Position numbers and translations under genes: made by a program
Shown here: piece after piece, positions 37,040 to 49,212 of the stretch
Numbering within the stretch: the stretch's first letter is position 1
How the letters are laid out: each line of letters starts with the position of its first letter
Origin: Apostichopus japonicus
Taxonomy: Eukaryota; Echinodermata; Holothuroidea; Aspidochirotida; Stichopodidae
Reading direction: 5' to 3'
NCBI RefSeq assembly: GCF_037975245.1
Contig: NC_092577.1
Location: forward strand, 27,463,398-27,527,397
DNA: 64,000 nucleotides
Notes under the pieces: generated by a model
Databases searched by the model: none
What the model was told of the DNA's origin: nothing
The model's input: only the letters and a program-made list of their open reading frames with translations

Positions 37040-37256
37040 AATCCGACACGTTTTCAGTCCGAAAATAAAATACACGTTTTTAGTCCGAAAAAACGAGTTT
37101 TCAGTCCGACACGTTTTCAGTCCGAAAATAAAATACACGTTTTCAGTCCGAAAATAAAATACACGTTTTCAGTCCGAAAAAACGAGTTTTCAGTCCGACA
37201 CGTTCGCAGTCCGAAAATAAAACCCACGTTCTCATAAAATCCATGTTCTCAGTCGG
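37040..37256 (+). repeat. CAGTCCGAAAATAAAATACA tandem array
   Basis: Eight to nine units alternate TTTTCAGTCCGAAAATAAAA with shorter TTTTCAGTCCGAAAAAACG and TTTTCAGTCCGACACG forms. Confidence 0.85.
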
Positions 37257-37308
37257 AGCTTAAATATATACTGTTCATTATATATATAGGCCTATATATT
37301 ATTAAATT

Positions 37309-37309
<1 letters not shown>

Positions 37310-37363
<54 letters not shown>

Positions 37364-37396
37364 ATATTTTTTTTTTATATATATATTTATATATGT
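37310..37396. repeat. (AT)n and T-run microsatellite
   Basis: Alternating AT followed by T runs; no other content. Confidence 0.9.
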
Positions 37397-39307
37397 TGTT
37401 TCGGATAGAATAAGCTGAGGAAAAGGTGAAGAAAGTGTTTTCCCTCAAGGCAGTATGCTGTTTGCTAATTAATTTTTATACTCATATCCAGGTCTCGCAT
37501 AAACCCCATGGGAGTCCGTGCACGGAGGGGGGGGGGGGCGGGGGTAACCATTCCCTACATGCGCATGTATACGTTACGTTCGATTTATATCTGTAAATCT
37601 GTAAATGTTTACCTGCATCTCATAAAATTTGATACGCTGTTCTTTTTATGTAGGTAACATTGAAAACGATATAATTAACATAAATGTTCAGTGACGGGAT
37701 ACAATATTGAAAATAAATCTTTATTTGCACATAATAAATTATGTTCGTTACAAGTATATGAGGACGCGATAACTTTTAATAATATTTTAATACCTATTTC
37801 TTTCTTTTTCTTTCTGGAATACACACGTCTACGCGGAAATATTATATTCAAAACTGAAATAATTAGTCATATGATACAAACCATTTAGACACTTTCAAAA
37901 TTAATCATCAAAAAAGATGATTTGTTTCTAAAAGATCTCTCTACATTTTCCTTCAAAATTTGCTTTGTATACCGTTTATAGGCCATACTGAACCTTGCTC
38001 ATTTTTATTAATAATATGCATATATGCAAAGCAGTGATAAAGCCATATGACGATAAAAAATATCAATATGGAAACTTTATAAGACAATTCTAAGAATAGA
38101 TATATTTACATCAAAGTATATTGACAATGCTTGTGGTGATAATAATAATAAAAATTGTAACAATCTAAAGAGACAGCAGAAAACCCCGTTTACACCGCGT
38201 ATTATGTTGAGTTTATATATTGCCTGTTGAATCACTTGAATGGCCAATATATATGAACATTTCTGTCTCAATAGATACATCTTACTGAGAGTACAAAGGC
38301 CGCACACATGAGTTTGAAATCGATTATCTCTAAACACTATAAAAGACAATTAAAAGGAAGAACAAAGGGTTTCTTATCGTCATGTGTTTCTTTAAACTGA
38401 TCATTGTGTACAAATTATCAATCTTGATAGAAGCAACCACGGCTTCAAAATTCTACATTATTAAAAAAAAAAAGAAGATTATTACTACCTCATAAAAAAA
38501 TCATAGCCCGAGTTTAATTCATTTTGTGCGATTACTGATTTTTAATTGTTCCTCTTGTAAACATATAAGACGAAATGAACCATAATCCTCGGCTCCTCGG
38601 TCGAAGAGTCTTGTCAAGTCAAACTTAACGTTACGTTAATAAATGAATCAATTATTGCTTGCCAGTGTTTAACGACAAGGCTTTCTTATAGCCTTTTCTG
38701 AATTGCATACAAGATGACGGTTGTATTATTGCTTATACGTATTGTAGAAGATGTAGAAAGAAAAGTATCGTATATGAACAAGATTATCGAGTTCGAGGGC
38801 GAGGGGGATATAAGAGGGTGAGAAGGGGGTGAGGGGTGTAAGAGGGGAGAAGGGGGTGAGGGGTGCACGAGGCCGAGAAGGGGTGAGGGAGTGTCCAAAG
38901 TTACATCAGTTAAATGTTTGTTTTATAATCATTGCATTTAGAGGTCTTTATGATCACATTTTCAAACGGTCACGCCCCACCCTCCACCGTATAATAATAA
39001 TAATAATAATAATATCCCTGCTCCTAGTATCCCTGCTCCCCTAGTAGAATGTGTCCAATTGTAAAAATAACAATTTACCTAGTTTGACGTCAGGTCTACG
39101 AGTCTATGTGTGAGTCTGAAGGTTCAGTTTATGGATGGGGGGGGGGGGGTGACTTCCAAGGGCAGTGGTACACTTAACTTTGGTATGAAGGGGAAAACCA
39201 TAAAATCACCTAAAACTGCCCCAACAAAGTGGACCGTCTGTGCATTTTGTACTACATATTCAAGTATTTGAATGTTGTTTTATTAAATTGCAAAAATTGC
39301 AACAAAA

Positions 39308-39326
39308 AAAAAAAAAACAAAAAAAC

Positions 39327-39401
<75 letters not shown>

Positions 39402-39406
39402 TATAT

Positions 39407-39480
<74 letters not shown>

Positions 39481-39482
39481 GA
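39308..39482. repeat. (A)n (TA)n (CA)n microsatellite
   Basis: A-rich tract, then alternating TA interrupted by ACACAC blocks. The ORFs across it consist only of Tyr/Ile or His repeats and are artefacts. Confidence 0.95.
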
Positions 39483-39754
39483 CTCATATGAAAAGTACAA
39501 AATGTAACACAATGAAAGTATGACGCTAGGCAAGTGTAAATTGCATTGATGGAATTAGTACCAAATAAACCATGACTATACAGGAAGCGGATTAAGGAGC
39601 AAAGAACAGATTACATATGTTTGTAACTTATAGTTGTTAAGGGGCCGGGATGTGAGACATAATACGAAAGATTCAATCGATTTCTTTACTATCAGTTCGG
39701 GCTGTCACCGTTTATTGGTGGTATTATGGCATTAAAACTGCATGCTTTCATTCT

Positions 39755-39897
39755 CCAACTGAAAACGTGTATTTCATTTTCGGACTGAAAACGTGTATTT
39801 CATTTTCGGACTGAAAACGTGTATTTCATTTTCGGACTGAAAACGTGTATTTTATTTTCGGACTGAAAACTTGTCGGACTGAAAACTTGTCGGACTG
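39755..39897 (-). repeat. inverted copy of the CAGTCCGAAAAT array
   Basis: Units TTCGGACTGAAAACGTGTAT are the reverse complement of the array at 37040-37256. Confidence 0.85.
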
Positions 39898-40369
39898 AGG
39901 GGTGTACCCCCCTTTACTGCGTGTAGGCCTTTATACAATAATACAAAGCTAAATGTTTCTCCTTGATCGAATTTCCCCAACCTCGCCAGCCTTGAATTAG
40001 AGGGTGGCCAAGCGACTGCTTCACAGTCATAGCTACTATCGAACAAAATGGACGAAAGCAATTGATCTTAATCTGGAGATGCAGATGTATCAATAGCTGC
40101 AGATCCAACGGTTTGTGAATGTCGCACGACCTGTTAACGAAAGTCTGGGAAAAGTGCTTGCCCCTGTCGTATGTATGATCTCTTTTGTTCAGCTACGTTC
40201 ATTTACTTTCTCTGGAATACGCCTCCATGTTTAGCAACCTTTCGTGCTTCAAATTCCAATCTCGATACTGTGTTACTGCAAACTGGCTGTATTCAAAATA
40301 CGTACGAAAACACTGTGCTAACTACCTATCAACTTGAATATCCACAACACTGACCAACGTACAGTAAAC

Positions 40370-40393
40370 CATGGAGGTAAAAACACCTCCATG
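40370..40393. repeat. 24-bp palindromic insertion with 7-bp TSD
   Basis: CATGGAGGT, loop AAAAAC, ACCTCCATG. It is flanked by the exact heptamer AGTAAAC on both sides (40363-40369 and 40394-40400). A nearly identical palindrome at 55346-55371 has a different exact heptamer repeat. Confidence 0.8.
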
Positions 40394-40400
40394 AGTAAAC

Positions 40401-41099
40401 AAACGTACATCACCCGCGGCCATAGCGTTCACAATACCGTTCACAGCCAGGTACAACTACGATCAGGTGACCACTCAGAAAAGTCATGTGAGTAAAGGGT
40501 GACACGCAAAACCACTGAAATCAAAGCCCCCTATTTCTAAAAGTATACGAGCGCCCCACCTTTAAAATGATCTAAAATAATCGCCCGGCGTAATTTTCAG
40601 TAGCGTCTTATTACATTGAACACATGTACGTATATACATGCACAGGAAGCTTTGTACACGCTGTAGCGGTCGCACAACGATGTGTTGAATAGTATTGAGT
40701 CAAGAAGGGCCCCCCATATCCACAGGTTCAAAGGTTATGACAAAACTTTTGCAAACAAAGCTGCTTAGATGGCGCTATCATTGTTTGCATATAACGGTAA
40801 ACTTTAAGAAATGTGATAGCGCCGCCGGTTTCTTGTACGCGAGCGCGTCTTTAAAGATCGATGATTTGCTGAACAAATCCAGCAAATATCTCCATGTTCA
40901 GTTGACGCACGGAATATCCTAATCGTACGGATGCCGAAGTGCATCACATAAGATAATAATGCAGATGCCGATGTAGTCCGTTACATGCCATGTTTCACTA
41001 TTCTAATGTTGTTTCTCCAAGGGGACATTAAGTACTAGCAGTGGGGACACGTTGTCCACGGATATGATGCAGTTGAGTGACGTCCCCCTTCGTTTAAGC
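40401..41099. other. no gene recognised
   Basis: No RNA gene, array or convincing ORF. The 75-codon ORF at 40695-40922 has no recognisable motif. Confidence 0.4.
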
Positions 41100-41350
41100 G
41101 GGATGTATGTATGTATGTATATTAGATCCTCCTGCAAGCAGGAACTCGCGAAGAAGCCTCATAGGCTTATCAAAGCCGCAAGCTGACCGAAGTCAGTCTC
41201 TTACATTCATATTTAACGTCCATAATTATGAATTGTTAATTGTCAACAACTCTGTAACTGGACGACATACATTAATCTGGGAGTGACTCGAACCGGGGAC
41301 CTTATGATTGAAAGGCACCGGCGTTAACAACTGAGCTAACACTACATGGG
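41100..41350 (-). mobile_element. tRNA-derived SINE with (ATAC)n tail
   Basis: On the minus strand the head has an A-box-like GTTAGCTCAGTTGTTAACGC (about 41325-41345) and a B-box-like CCCCGGTTCGAGTCACTCCC (about 41282-41302), spaced as in a tRNA. An unrelated body follows, then (ATAC)n at 41104-41120. It is a SINE of a family different from the copies at 14.5 and 36.4 kb. The head is too diverged to count as a functional tRNA. Confidence 0.72.
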
Positions 41351-41699
41351 ATATGGACATATTGTCCGGGGAGACACTAAATTCCAGCAGGCCTATATTG
41401 TTAGAGGTCCGGTGCGACCAAAATATACTGAAAATCCAGGATAAACAGTCCCCGGGGGACTAGGATAATTTATACCAGATTACAGTGACTGGGGGACGAC
41501 ATATACTGCAACACCGGAATGATTTTCAAATCAGCGAAGCGTTAATGATGCGTAATAAATTATTTAAACTTTATTAGAACTTTTTTTTTTACCAATATTG
41601 AGGTGAAACCAGATAGCTAGTTTACATCAGCTTACATCACCCGCATTCTGTGCTCCCCACACATATCTAATGTTGATGCCCCTGCCACTTCCATGTCTG

Positions 41700-42235
41700 A
41701 CGTCACGGGTCATGGGAGGTGGTACGAGCTTCGAGTGCATGGCAGTGAAACGTGTGATTTATCCTTAGCCAAATACATTTGGAATGTTATAGCTTAGGTG
41801 TCAAGGGTCTGTGTAGGTAGAAGTTCATCAATTTGTTTTATATTTTTTGTTGTAAAGTATTTATCAGTTACAAGCTTCTTTGGATTGACATATAACCAGA
41901 ATGCAAAAATGCATTGTGGTCTCGATGATGTAATATGAGCAGTTTTCTTCATGAATCTGATGTAATGTAAAGTGAGGGTATATGTGTTTACAAGGTTTTC
42001 ACTTTTTGACCCCTGGTGACCCAAATGACCTTTGACCTCCACCAAAAACAATAGGCTTCTTTAACTCAATGTGGTACTTCTACACAATAAATAAGAGGTC
42101 GGCCCAATCTTCCAGTATTGAGATATTGTGTTTACAAGCTGGGCGTCACAAACGAACTCACACACACACACATACGCCATCATGAATGCAAAGGTTACGA
42201 TTATCATCGAAACCGAAAAGGAATGTTCAGCAATT
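41700..42235. repeat. TGACC-rich dispersed repeat, copy
   Basis: Contains TTTGACCCCTGGTGACCC, then a perfect DR1 TGACCTTTGACCT (42026-42038), AATAGGCTTCTT, CAATGTGGTACTTCTACAC, GTGTTTACAAGCTGGGCGTC and (CA)n, ending with ACGCCATCATGAATGC. This order is the same as in the 58.2-58.5 kb copy. Confidence 0.85.
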
Positions 42236-42719
42236 TTGGTAAGTAATAATTGTAATTTTAAGTGCATGGACCGCGGCGCAGATGGTTGGGGGCACAGCAG
42301 TATGCAAAAGGGTAGGACGTGGTGCCCTGTATCCCGGCTGGTCTACGAACCTGCGGATAATACTAATTTTTATCCCAGATAATTCACTCGTTTGTACTTG
42401 TTTTAGTCTGCGCATGCACGATTTGAAGAACTGAATGAGTGTCTATATATGGGAACATCTATTGTGATGTTTAATGTGGTTGGAATAACTATAATATTAG
42501 GGCCTCCTACTTTACTTTGCTAACTCGTGAAGCTTCATGGGGAGGGGAAATAAGAACTTCGAGAGTACTGATGACTCTCCATGTGAGTTCCTATAGAAGC
42601 CAGAAAGCCAAAAGGTTTATTCCTTGCGATATTTCAAACGCGAACATTTATTAATCAAGTTGCACACAAGATTTTTCTGGTTTGACTTACCCGCATGCAT
42701 ATAATTAGACTCATGTAGT

Positions 42720-43100
42720 AGACCTAAAATCAATCATGAAGTTCACCCTAGTTGTATTCACAGAATTGTCTTGACTTTGACCTTTACTGACCTTTGACCT
42801 ACACAAAAATAACTAAGCCTTCTTGAACTCGATACGGTGGTATAAAGTACAAAAATTTATCTGCGTTTTGATTTTGATCTCTATTTACTTCAAATGGTAT
42901 TTTGACATTTACATAAAATACCTGATCTACTCACTAAGGTGAAGGTTTACACACAATGAGCGGAGGTTGTTCAAGCTTTACCTTTGGAGTTATTGCATTG
43001 TCAAGGTGTTCATGTTGATCTGTCTTACAACTAAATGACCTTCATAGATGACTTCTATCGAAATGTGTTGTTTTTTCTTGTTAAGTTAGATCTACATACA
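42720..43100. repeat. TGACC-rich repeat, degraded copy
   Basis: TTGACTTTGACCTTTACTGACC with a perfect DR1 at 42788-42800, and diverged continuation (GTGAAGGTTTACAC). The boundaries are not clear. Confidence 0.6.
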
Positions 43101-43437
43101 GAATATGAATTTCGTTTAACGCTATAATTTGCAGGTAATGTGCCTAGTTGCACGGCTTCCATACTTTGACCACCTCTGCTGAAATTACGCAACCTTTACG
43201 CTACGAAAGACAACAACAGGAATCTTGTTCTTATTAAGGTGGATCTCTATACCAAGCATGAAGTTCCTTCAAGCTTTAATACTAGTACCATTATGTTTAC
43301 TGTGTTTGTTTCGGCCAAGCGGTGACTTAACGGCGATGCACTGATGTAGTAAACATATAAAATAAGTAAATATAAAAATACAGTTAATATAAATACTTAT
43401 ACATAAATACACATAAACAAATAAACATAAATATATT

Positions 43438-43706
<269 letters not shown>

Positions 43707-43814
43707 TATATATAAAGGACCTCCAAGTGTTTCCCAAACGAAAAAGTATTAGACAAAAGCAGAGAAATAAGATACATGCATAATTGACAAATAAGGAGTA
43801 ATGTTTTAAAACTT

Positions 43815-43875
43815 GATGGTGTCCGCATATAAAACGGGATGCCCGGGTTCAATTCCCGGTGGAGGCTGGAAATAT
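43815..43875 (+). other. tRNA-like T-arm, possible SINE remnant
   Basis: GCCCGGGTTCAATTCCCGGT forms a 5-bp T stem with a B box, followed by GGAGGCTGG. No A box or D arm could be identified upstream, so a functional tRNA is unlikely. Confidence 0.35.
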
Positions 43876-43952
43876 TTTCCAACTCATTACCGTTTCAATT
43901 ATAGACAGACAGATAAACTACAAAAATATACGTTGATGGCAATGCATATAAG

Positions 43953-44110
43953 CAGGGGCGTATCCAGGATTTTCTAACCCGGGGGGGGGGGGGGGCCGCG
44001 TATTACTATCTAAGCGGAGCGCCACCATCGGTTGGCGCGCAGCGTACAAGAAAATTTCGGGTTTTGTTACCCCCCAAATCACCGGAGATGGCACTTCTCG
44101 GGCTTGAAAT
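43953..44110 (-). mobile_element. hAT-like left end with shared module, reverse
   Basis: Starts CAGGGGCGTATCCAGG (as at 12840), then a G run and the module found at 1.5, 13.9 and 28.4 kb in reverse orientation. No inverted end was found on the right, so it is truncated. Confidence 0.6.
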
Positions 44111-44679
44111 GACCAACCAAATGTACACTTTTGCCTGATAACCAAGAATTTCCTAATAGTTTTTTTCATCCATAACCTTTTTGAAGATTGTCACCAGTCA
44201 CACATCCTGTTCGACCTCACTGCATCTCCTGTGGATCATTGCTTTTTGTAGGTGATTCTACGTCGCGGCCCACAATACCCGTAAGCACAATTTTTCAAGG
44301 TTTTGAGCCCATTATTTGTTCAGAATTTGAAAATTCACACTCTCGTGAATGAATTCTCTTCCAAAAATACCCATAATGTTGCACAAATTTCATCTACGGA
44401 CACCAATATAGAAAAACCTCCTTCAACCCCTAACAGACCGGTCAAAATTGCACGAGTAGAGGGAAGTATGATGAAGAATGGTGGTCAGGGAATTTTTGAA
44501 AATTCACACACAGTTTATTTATTGGTGTACAAATATCAAAACCTCTTATAACGGCTATACTATCAAACTTCGTTGAATGGAATGAAAAACTACCATATAT
44601 TTCCGAAACCGAACACTACATACATATACCACCCCAACCGAATTGTACAGTTGCTTATAATAGCGTTTCGACTTGAATA

Positions 44680-44766
44680 TATTGCGCATTTATATGCATC
44701 TGTGTTATAACATGATAACACGTGTTATGCTACAGGCCTTTTTATTGCGGCCTGTGTTAAAAAAAA

Positions 44767-44797
<31 letters not shown>

Positions 44798-44955
44798 TTA
44801 TATTATATAAAAAGATATAAAAATAAAAAATATAATACCACTACGATTTACTGTATTGTATTGTATCTTTAACATATCTAGCTCTCGCATGCTCCCAAAC
44901 ATAACACGTGTTAGTGTGTTATAACACCCTGGCATATAAATGCATAATATGCTAC
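44680..44955. mobile_element. foldback MITE-like inverted repeat
   Basis: The left arm (GCGCATTTATATGC, GTGTTATAACATGATAACAC, GTGTTAT) and the right arm (ATAACACGTGTTAGTGTG, TTATAACACCCTGGCAT, ATAAATGCATAAT) are reverse complements with mismatches over ~55 bp. They flank an A-rich centre. Termini and TSD are not resolved. Confidence 0.6.
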
Positions 44956-45294
44956 ACGTTAAGAACAAATATAAGCTCACACCTTTTCGGCTTGGGTGCA
45001 TATACAGTTTGGAGGTTGTTCATCCTGGAACGCCATTTTCATGCTCACTGATATGATGTGATATCTGCTGTATGCTTTACAAATTCGAGTAATTGAAAAC
45101 AAAAAACTGAAATAAATAACTTTTATCTGTTTATTGTGCGATGCCCCACATTATTTTCATTTCGAAAGATGCACAGTTTCAAGTTCATTACATACTGAAG
45201 GCATCGGTTCTCTATCTGCCTTCAGTTTAGGGTAGATCTTGGGATTTTCATACCTAGATATTGCTAGATATCCATACAGTTCAGTGTCCTCAGC

Positions 45295-45560
45295 ATTTTT
45301 CGGGGCCTGATCTTGGAAATTGCAAAATCGGGAGTGGTCACACTCCATGTAGGTCAGTGGACGTCGACCTCTAGACGTCACTAATACACAACCCGATCAC
45401 TTGTTATCGATGAAGTGGTGTGTTGCCGGATTTTGTCAAGGTCTTGGTACAACGGGCAAAAGTCATTCATCTGGAAGCGATCAGAAGGGCTGGACGTAGG
45501 GTTCTGGGGTTGTGGGGCGCGCGTTTTTATGCAGATGGGAACAATCTCAAGGAGTGATGG
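45295..45560. repeat. dispersed repeat, copy 1
   Basis: About 265 bp closely similar to 50045-50325, with GGGGCCTGATCTTGG, GGGAGTGGTCACACTCCATG and GATGAAGTGGTGTGTTGCCG in the same order. It ends against a C run. It includes the hairpin AGTGTGACCACT-type word and is probably part of a transposon. Confidence 0.8.
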
Positions 45561-46559
45561 GTGCGTCAGCCCCCCCCCCCCCTCCATTACATGATATTCA
45601 CAGGAGATGTGCTCAATTCTCCAATCGCATGCGGAATTTATTTTTAGATTCCTTGTACGAGTTACGGTACTAGATTTGGGGGTAACAATTAGCATTCAGG
45701 TCGGAGTGTATAGCATTTTATCTTTGGATGACAGTGTTGCATCGAAGGACATAGGTCTAGTGCAGTTCGCATATAGATCCTGGTCTAATACCGAAAATGC
45801 TCGAGACCAGCCACAGTTGGTTTCATAACACAATTGTACAATTGTTTAAGGCGTCCATACACACACGCGTAATAGACCATATATGGTATAATTATATGCA
45901 TTAGTGAGAGAGGAAAAATGGAAACGTCAAAATGGAGTTGTCGGTGTAAGGGGTAGGCTGAGGCGTACGCCCCTTCCGAAATCCTCGATCCGTCACTGGC
46001 TACCCTGTGTATATAATAGGGATCAGCGCTGTAATTATGTCACTATTCCTCTTTCTCTTCCCGGTGTCGTAGCGTTGTTTCTGTGTCATGACATATTTAA
46101 ACCCGTCACATCATGACTTGAGGGGTTGTTGTTATTGTAAGAGTGTTACATACATTGTACTTAATACTCAGCAGTACAATAATCAATGTGATGATTGTGT
46201 GTTTAACATGGTGAATGTAACATTTATTACACAAACAGTAACATGAAATTGATATACTGTCATAGCATTCAGTGTCCCAAGAATGCTAATGGTCAGTTTA
46301 ATACAAATATGTTTCAGGTCACAAAGTTCACTATTTTTCCATTTTCTTTCAAGAAGATTATATCGGCTCATTTCATTCTTCATTCTTTATTTGGTACTGG
46401 TTGATTGATGACTCTTAATTGAAATTAAACTATTATCTGCAGCAGATTATGAAAATGCTGCTTATATATGGGTGACTACAGGAAGAGTTGTATTTTTGTA
46501 AATGTCTTCAAAAACCGACAGTTGATTATGATTTAACTTTAGATATAAAATGATGTTTA
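45561..46559. other. no gene; transposon-end-like words
   Basis: C run at 45571-45582. GAGGCGTACGCCCCTTC near 45960 and CGTCACTGGC near 45990 resemble hAT ends. No coding signal. Confidence 0.35.
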
Positions 46560-46567
46560 CTATAAAC

Positions 46568-47784
46568 TAGTGTTTACACGGTTCCAAAAATCGGGAACCG
46601 GGTACCCGAGGGCCGTTACCCGTCGGGTATCCGGGTACCCGGAAAAAAATGTTTACCCTCGTGTACAGTATCACGATTTTCAAGAAATTACATCTTGGAT
46701 GCTGTTATAAATGCATTATATTCTCTACTGACAATGTTTTCATGTTCAAATAAGTTAGTGTAAGATAAGGTATAAAACCTCCCTCAATAATTTGTATATG
46801 CTTCTGTTTCTTTCATTAACTTGTTAATAAATAAATTATTTAATTATAATTAGCATTACTACTAACATCGCACTGCCACCGCTGCATATGCTAGCTCGTG
46901 CACGTCTATTGGATCAAACCATATAGATATCCAATTTAGCTCTTAAACAGTTTTTAATACTACTACTATCTATTGTGCAGGCCCAGGGTTCTCATAAGCC
47001 GCGAGATTGCGCGATTCGCGCAATTTGATCGCATTTGGAATAAACGATTAGTAAAAAGCCACTTGCGATTACTATTTTTTAGTTATCCAGTCTATAATCC
47101 ATAAATATCGCGTAAAATTCCTTGTCAGCCTTTCCTTCTTTGAATTAAACGAATGAATAAATAATAATTTCTTCCGCATGGTAGCCTAACACCACACTAA
47201 GTCAATGAGAAATCTAGCTAAGCCTAACCATCTGTTTATTTGCTGGAGATGTGACGCAGTTATAAGACATCCATGGAATACTTTCGTAATTGCTGTTACG
47301 TTCGACCACATGGTTGCCTAACACCACACTAAGTCAATGGGGGCAGTTTAGCCTAGCCATCTGTTTATTAGCTGAAATTGTGACGCAGTTATAAGATATC
47401 TATGGAAAGCTTTCGTTATTGCTGTTATCTTCGAACACGTGGTAGCTTAACAACACACTAAGTCTATGGGAAATCAGCCTAACCATCGGTTTGCAATTTT
47501 TTTTTAACAATTACACTTTGCGTAGGCCTATGATTCGGGTAATAAATTAGGAACCGGGTAGTATCGCGTCGAACAGGCCCCTTCGTTATTGCTGTTATCT
47601 TCGACCATGCACATTGTAGCTTAACACCGCACTAAGTCAATGGGAAATCTGCCTAACCATCGGTTTGCCATTTTTTTTTTTTTTTTAAATCACACTTTGC
47701 TTAGGATTCGGGTAATAAATTAGGAACCGGGTAGTATCACGTCGGGCGGGTACCCGGGTACCCGGATAACCCGTGCAAACACTA
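46568..47784. mobile_element. hAT-like element, exact 8-bp TSD
   Basis: Termini TAGTGTTTACACGG (46568) and CCGTGCAAACACTA (ending 47784) are inverted with one mismatch. The exact 8-bp repeat CTATAAAC flanks it (46560-46567 and 47785-47792). GGGTACCCGGGTACCCGG words lie at both ends. Inside, a ~130-bp unit starting near GTAGCCTAACACCACACTAA is repeated three to four times (47181, 47313, 47442, about 47609). The TAGTGTT start matches the element at 2370. No transposase was seen. Confidence 0.88.
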
Positions 47785-47792
47785 CTATAAAC

Positions 47793-48514
47793 GTTGAAAA
47801 GGTGGGGTATTTATGTGAAAAGAGAAGGAAACTAATTTCTTAACTGGCTAATACCAAATATTCAAGATCCTTTAACTTACTTGAGGATGTATAAGTATTG
47901 ATCCATTGTGCTTTATAGTATTATATCATTCCCCCAATCAAAGCGCTGATAGTAAGTTTTACTTGTGGGAAAAGTACTAGAATGCTCTTTATATACCAGC
48001 ATTTTTAAGTTGCAAAGCTCATCATCAAACGATTATCATGTGTCTTGTAATATGATTTTTTGTTATTGAAACTAAAGTAACCATGAACAGATCATTTACG
48101 TATCCATGCAAGAGATTTTAGTTAATGCTGCGCGTAGAGTTGAATCTTTGCCAAATTTTGCAATCAGACAGTTATGTTAATTTTTGGGAGCTTTCAACTA
48201 TTTTTACATGTTGAGGGAGTTGGGTGAAAATTCCTAAGTCGACCAATGCTTTTTTGTATATGCATCTTAGAAACTAAAAAGGAAATTATTTAAATTTTCG
48301 TAAGCATGCACCTTTAAGAGATAGTACCTTGATACCTTGCCATCCATAACTGGACACAAAGGTTAAAATATCATGACTGTAGTTCACTATTCATGCACGA
48401 TTGTAGATGCTCGGGAAACCCTCTTAAGTGTTGAAATAAAAGGTTGAATTCATCAAATATTCTGAATTATTTGTGTTGTCATTCCTCTTTGTTGTCTCTT
48501 AAATGTGCTTTTCT
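47793..48514. other. no gene recognised
   Basis: AT-rich sequence without recognised features. Confidence 0.4.
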
Positions 48515-48589
48515 GTTGTGATCATAGGCGTAGGAGGCGGGGGGGGGGGGGGGGGCTGGGGGCTGCAGCCCCCCAACCAAAATTTTTGG

Positions 48590-49010
48590 TGAAATTTCGG
48601 GCAATATGCTGAGAATTTTTCGGGCACCTACCGAAAGAAGAAAAGTTTGCAATGTGTTTTTCAATTTTTTTTTTGGTGAAAATTCGGGCAATATGCTGAG
48701 AATTTTTCGGGCACCTACTGAAAGAAGAATAATTTGCAATGTGTTTTTCATTTTTTTTTTGGTGAAAATTCGGGCAATATGCTGAGAATTTTTCGGGCAC
48801 CTACTGAAAGAAGAATAATTTGCAATGTGTTTTTCATTTTTTTTTTGGTGAAAATTCGGGCAATATGCTGAGAATTTTTCGGGCACCTACTGAAAGAAGA
48901 ATAATTTGCAATGTGTTTTTCATTTTTTTTTTGGTGAAAATTCGGGCAATATGCTGAGAATTTTTCGGGCACCTACGGAAAAAAGAATAATTTGCAATGT
49001 GTTTTTCAAT
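48590..49010. repeat. 86-bp tandem array inside hAT-like element
   Basis: About five units of 86 bp with GGTGAAAATTCGGGCAATAT and TTTTTCGGGCACCTACTGAA, nearly identical except for T-run length. This points to recent expansion. Confidence 0.92.
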
Positions 49011-49152
49011 GGTTAAACTGATATTATTATTATCGTTATTATTGTAACGACTTCCCCAATAATTATAACCAATATGGAAGGGTAATAACAGGGAACATAA
49101 AACCAAAATTTTATTGTGCATGTCATATAAAACCAACATCTTATTGTGCATG

Positions 49153-49212
49153 TCATATAGGCATTCATCGGTTATCGGCATGTGATGTAATAACCGATGA
49201 ATGCCTATATGA
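49153..49212. repeat. 23-bp-arm perfect hairpin
   Basis: Arms at 49153-49175 and 49190-49212 are exact complements (TCATATAGGCATTCATCGG...). The loop of 14 nt is CGGCATGTGATGTA. Confidence 0.9.

Larger units (their letters stand above)
37025..39910. mobile_element. putative element with inverted terminal arrays
   Basis: The left side starts GGGTACAC followed by a tandem array of CACGTTTTCAGTCCGAAAAT (37040-37256). The right side holds the same array in reverse orientation (39755-39897) and ends with GTGTACCC. The 2.5 kb between contains (AT)n, a G run, (A)n(TA)n and no transposase. The mirrored arrangement suggests one DNA element with array-like ends; no TSD was recognised, so this is inference. 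Confidence 0.5.

Noticed and set aside
39229..39533. ORFs of Tyr/Ile repeats
   Set aside because: They arise from the alternating AT microsatellite; the same applies to 43269-43737.
41282..41345. functional tRNA gene on the minus strand
   Set aside because: The A and B boxes are recognisable, but the cloverleaf stems are diverged, and a SINE body with an (ATAC)n tail follows.
48479..49181. Several 74-135 residue ORFs with repeated PNFHQKKNEK-type blocks
   Set aside because: They are the 86-bp tandem array of the hAT-like element read in different frames.
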